DNA of 64,000 bases, taken from Sialis fuliginosa (Eukaryota; Arthropoda; Insecta; Megaloptera; Sialidae). The stretch spans positions 20,284,701 to 20,348,700 of the forward strand of contig OY540816.1 of the NCBI GenBank assembly GCA_961205875.1. Direction: 5' to 3'. Positions 60,941 through 64,000 of the stretch are shown piece by piece (the first letter of the stretch is position 1; the number at the start of each line of letters is the position of its first letter). The notes under the pieces are model-generated. The model worked only from the letters and a program-made list of their open reading frames with translations. It had not been told where the DNA came from and made no database searches. The position numbers were made by a program, and so were the translations under genes.

Positions 60941-62060
60941 TAACACATCAAAACTTTATATTTGATAGTTGTGACGTCGGTAACGACATATACTTCAGGT
61001 TTACCTTATTTTATTTGAGAGGAGGGGGGGGGGGGGTAATGAAACATCTCCCCCCCTAAATTAAAAGTTATAAAATGAAAGCAAATTCAATAATACAATT
61101 ATTTTATTTGGGAGGAGGGGGTAATGGAACATCCCGTATAATTTTAATCTTTGATATAAACATAGAACATCTCTCGTCCCATGCACAGAAAAAATTCCTA
61201 GCAGTGTTTCTGGCTAGGAATTTTCAATAAAAAAAATCACACACCCTCTCCCTTTCGTAACACAGCCGACATTCGTATTCCTCGTGGGTATTTTGATAAT
61301 CCCCTCAGCCCCCCCCCCCTCTCCCTTCACGCCCTTCCATTACCGAGCGCGTTTATTCCACGATGAATTGCACGTGAAACGCCTGTTAGGGGTTGGAGAT
61401 CAACGAGAGTGAAGTGAGGAACGGATGCATAGACGTTAATCATGAAACAGGATGTGCCTCGTGTCCCTTTATGGATTTCTAACATGATTAAATGTGTTTT
61501 GGAAAAATTATCAAAGGAATAACACGTGTTGATGGAGTACGACCATTATCATCTCAATGACGTATTTGTGTCTGTCTGTCTGTCGGTCTGTGAACGCTTT
61601 ATAATCAAAACAGTGAAATATACAATTTTTAAAATGTCTTACAAATAATAATGTTCTTATATCTTATATAGGTAATATAAGGTGCAGTTCATAATTTTGA
61701 AGAGCATCACTAAAACAGAAATGATTTTTTACTTTTGTCAGTTTTGATTTTAACCTAACCATTTTCACTTTTTTATACTACCTACAATATAATATGAAAT
61801 ATATATTTTCTATAAATTTTTCTATTTATTTATTTCTAATAAATTTTATATTTGGATTTTCATCAGTTCGAATTATTTTTGAAACGAAATGTTCATCTTT
61901 TATCAACAAGTCAGAAAGATTTATTTATTTCATATACTAAGAAACACGTACAATGCATTATACACTCATTACTACGTATAAGAAAGTTTCTTGGCACCCA
62001 TCACAACTTTTTTTTCGATATAACAATATTCATTTCTATAAAATATATAGGTACATAGTA
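60941..62060. other. Non-coding stretch with homopolymer runs
   Basis: G/C runs at 61020-61036 and 61308-61319. A (TCTG)n run near 61571. No gene is recognised; the 61852-62058 frame is AT-rich noise. Confidence 0.35.
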
Positions 62061-62069
62061 CCTATAAAA

Positions 62070-62322
62070 GCTTCTCTCTCTGTTCACGATTTTCTTAGTA
62101 ACTACTGAACGGATTTTATTCCAGTTTTCACTAATAGATAGAGTGTTTCACGAGGAAGATTTAGGATTTTAGATATTTTGTATAAATTTCATGAAGACAA
62201 GAAAAAAGACAATCGTCGAAGAGGTATATATTCGCGTAAATAGTTAGCGATAAGTGAAAACAATATTTAATATGTTTATTACAGATTAAATTTATATCCC
62301 CGGGTAACACCGGATACACTAG
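62070..62322 (+). mobile_element. Helitron-like F1 element, plus strand
   Basis: Contains 'gtaactactgaacggatttt', 'gtgtttcacgaggaag' and the terminal hairpin 'cccgggtaacaccgg', ending ...CTAG|T at 62322. The start is less clear ('cttctctctctgttcac' near 62070). Confidence 0.55.
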
Positions 62323-62551
62323 TAAATGTATAAAAAAAGTCTTGTGGTGACCACATAAAAAAATGCAGAATACAGTTTAACACATAACATATAACTACTT
62401 TTTGTTATAATATCAATTTTCGTAATATGCGTGTCACATAACCTCACATTTACCACCATCCACAATAAAAGCATCACCAAAATTAAATAAAAAAGATAAT
62501 TTATTATACTAACTTACGTACTTTAATAAATACACTGTTAAAAATTTCTTT

Positions 62552-63300
62552 AGTAATTTTACAAAAATGTGTAGGAAGTTTTTACGCACCACAATTTTCG
62601 GAATTATGGAACACAGTTTTGTAAATTTACTATACAATTTATCACAACTCAATTTTAAACTATTACAAATCATCTGTCGCAAAATTACTAATCATTTACT
62701 AGACTTATGTTTAGTAATATTACTGTACATTATTCGTAATTTTACTAAGCCAAATGTTTCTAATAATTTTAGTAATTTTACAAAAATGTGTAGGAAGTTT
62801 TTACGCACCACAATTTTCGGAATTATGGAACACAGTTTTGTAAATTTACTATACAATTTATCACAACTCAATTTTAAACTATTACAAATCATCTGTCGCA
62901 AAATTACTAATCATTTACTAGACTTATGTTTAGTAATATTACTGTACATTATTCGTAATTTTACTAAGCCAAATGTTTCTAATAATTTTAGTAATTTTAC
63001 AAAAATTTATTGTAATTATACTAGACAATTTATACCAATTTAGTTTAGAAAAATTACAAACTATTTGTTGCAATATTACTAACCTTTATTAAAAAATTGT
63101 TTAGTAATATTACAATACAATAGTCGGAATTTTACTAAACAAATTAGATTAAATACATTTAGTAATTTTACAACCATATATCGTAATTTTTCAACCCAAC
63201 TAATACCAATTTAGTTTCGAAAAATTACAAACTATTTGTTGCAGTATTGAATTTTTACTACCCAACTTACATCAAGTCAATTTGAAAAAAATACAAACCG
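62552..63300. repeat. AT-rich tandem array, 219-bp unit
   Basis: Two 219-bp copies (62552-62770 and 62771-62989) appear identical base for base. A diverged shortened unit of 171 nt starts at 62990 and another at 63161. Units are studded with GTAATTTTAC / GTAATATTAC palindromes. The long frame here (62567-63043) is the repeat read through, not a gene. Confidence 0.9.
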
Positions 63301-63574
63301 CTCGTTGCAATATTACTATGCATCGGGATATAACTTGCATAGCTTTATTTCAATATCAGACTGTAATTTTACTGAAAAAAATTGTTAAATCAATGAATGC
63401 TACAACAGCGTATTTTAGTGTTAAATATAAAATATTTATTAAATATTAATTTATTAATTATTTAATTAACAATTAAACATATGTCATTAATTATAACAGT
63501 GTTATCAATAATTTATATTATGAAAATAATAACATAATTTAATGCTAACACAAATTTTAAATTTTTTTTGAAGA

Positions 63575-64000
63575 TTATTCTGACGTTTTGATTGCCACAT
63601 AATTAATTGCCAAATCACGAGTAATGTAGGCACGGAGTATCTTTCCAATATTCTTGGTTATATCTACTGTCTTGTTTATTTAGCATAACAATTTGTAAAT
63701 CTAAAAAAAGAAAATTATTATTCATGTCTTATAAACGAATTATATAAAATAGGGCTTATATAAAAAAATAATAATTTTATTTGTGATTACTTACCAATTT
63801 TTTTTTAAAATCAACATCATTTTTAATTTTATCATTAAATTTAATAAAACTTTCTTCATTTTGTAGTGGAAGAATCATGTCAAATTCACTCTCAGAGTTA
63901 CTGATTTCGTCACTCAAAATGCTTGTTGAATTATGAAGTTTTTCAATGACATTTTCAAGGCTTTGTAATCTGGTTGAATAATTGGTTAATTGACTTCCTA
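63575..64000 (-). pseudogene. 3' end of a DUF4806-like gene with in-frame stop (partial)
   Basis: Two exon-like blocks on the minus strand. The first runs off the window (63795-64000) and ends at a good donor (ttg|gtaagt). It reads a possible coiled segment, 'RLQSLENVIEKLHNSTSILS', then 'FDMILPLQNEESFIKFNDKI' and 'FKKKL', which resembles the start of the arthropod DUF4806 domain (function unknown; found in many insect, often transposon-associated, proteins). The second begins after an acceptor at 63701-63702 and continues the domain with 'TVDITKNIGKILRAYITRDL' and 'AINYVAIKTSE', then stop at 63575. Joined in phase, however, there is a TAA at 63680-63682, and the domain lacks its usual tail. 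It is either a decayed copy or a gene truncated at that stop; the rest lies outside the window. The recognition is from memory of the domain pattern. Confidence 0.55.

Noticed and set aside
62567-63043. 158-codon frame with a repeated peptide
   Set aside because: It is the perfect 219-bp tandem repeat (219 is divisible by 3, so the frame stays open); no domain, and it sits in an AT-rich array.
1-64000. tRNA, rRNA, CRISPR arrays or integrated virus genes
   Set aside because: I found no cloverleaf-like sequence, rRNA block, regular spaced array or viral protein on either strand by eye; a covariance-model scan would be needed to exclude small RNAs.

Overview
The window looks like insect nuclear DNA. 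It is AT-rich, and its genes are split into many short exons by GT-AG introns. Between the genes lie degraded transposon copies and short inverted-repeat elements. The protein matches are animal genes in insect-like form: the PINCH copy carries the longer LIM3 domain found in flies. Several repeats resemble ones I associate with Lepidoptera, such as the 'CGGCCAAGTGCG ... GGGTTCCGTA' element and 'ACGGACGGACA' tails. Lepidoptera or a related order is therefore my best guess, but the order is not proven from sequence alone.

Layout: 1-10.6 kb is repeat-rich intergenic DNA. 10,681-16,928 (-) is a complete 28-exon ABCC (MRP5-like) transporter gene encoding 1,400 aa. 19,807-21,586 (-) is a complete 6-exon PINCH gene, five LIM domains and 410 aa. 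22,754-26,351 (+) is a complete 12-exon gamma-tubulin complex component 3 gene, 843 aa, divergent from PINCH. 27,805-31,967 (-) is a complete 10-coding-exon SLC26-type anion transporter with a C-terminal STAS domain, 660 aa, tail-to-tail with GCP3. I rebuilt all four genes exon by exon; in each, the phases close and the summed length is a whole number of codons.

From 32 kb to 63.5 kb I see no protein-coding gene. At 35.46-35.82 kb there is a GC-rich island with a TATA box and a strong splice donor on +. It looks like the promoter and non-coding first exon of a gene whose other exons lie beyond the window. The rest is a mosaic of non-autonomous elements, some with clear boundaries: hAT-like (8-bp target duplications), Tc1/mariner-like (TA), Helitron-like (terminal hairpin, CTAG end), two long fold-back elements and an AT-rich tandem array. 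At 63.6-64.0 kb (-) lies the 3' part of a DUF4806-like gene whose last exon carries an in-frame stop.

The genes do not form one pathway. PINCH (integrin adhesion), GCP3 (microtubule nucleation), an anion transporter and an ABCC protein are neighbours without obvious joint function. The most unusual gene is the ABCC protein: its frame and splicing are intact, but key ATPase motifs have decayed in both nucleotide-binding domains. I found no wholly new biological system.
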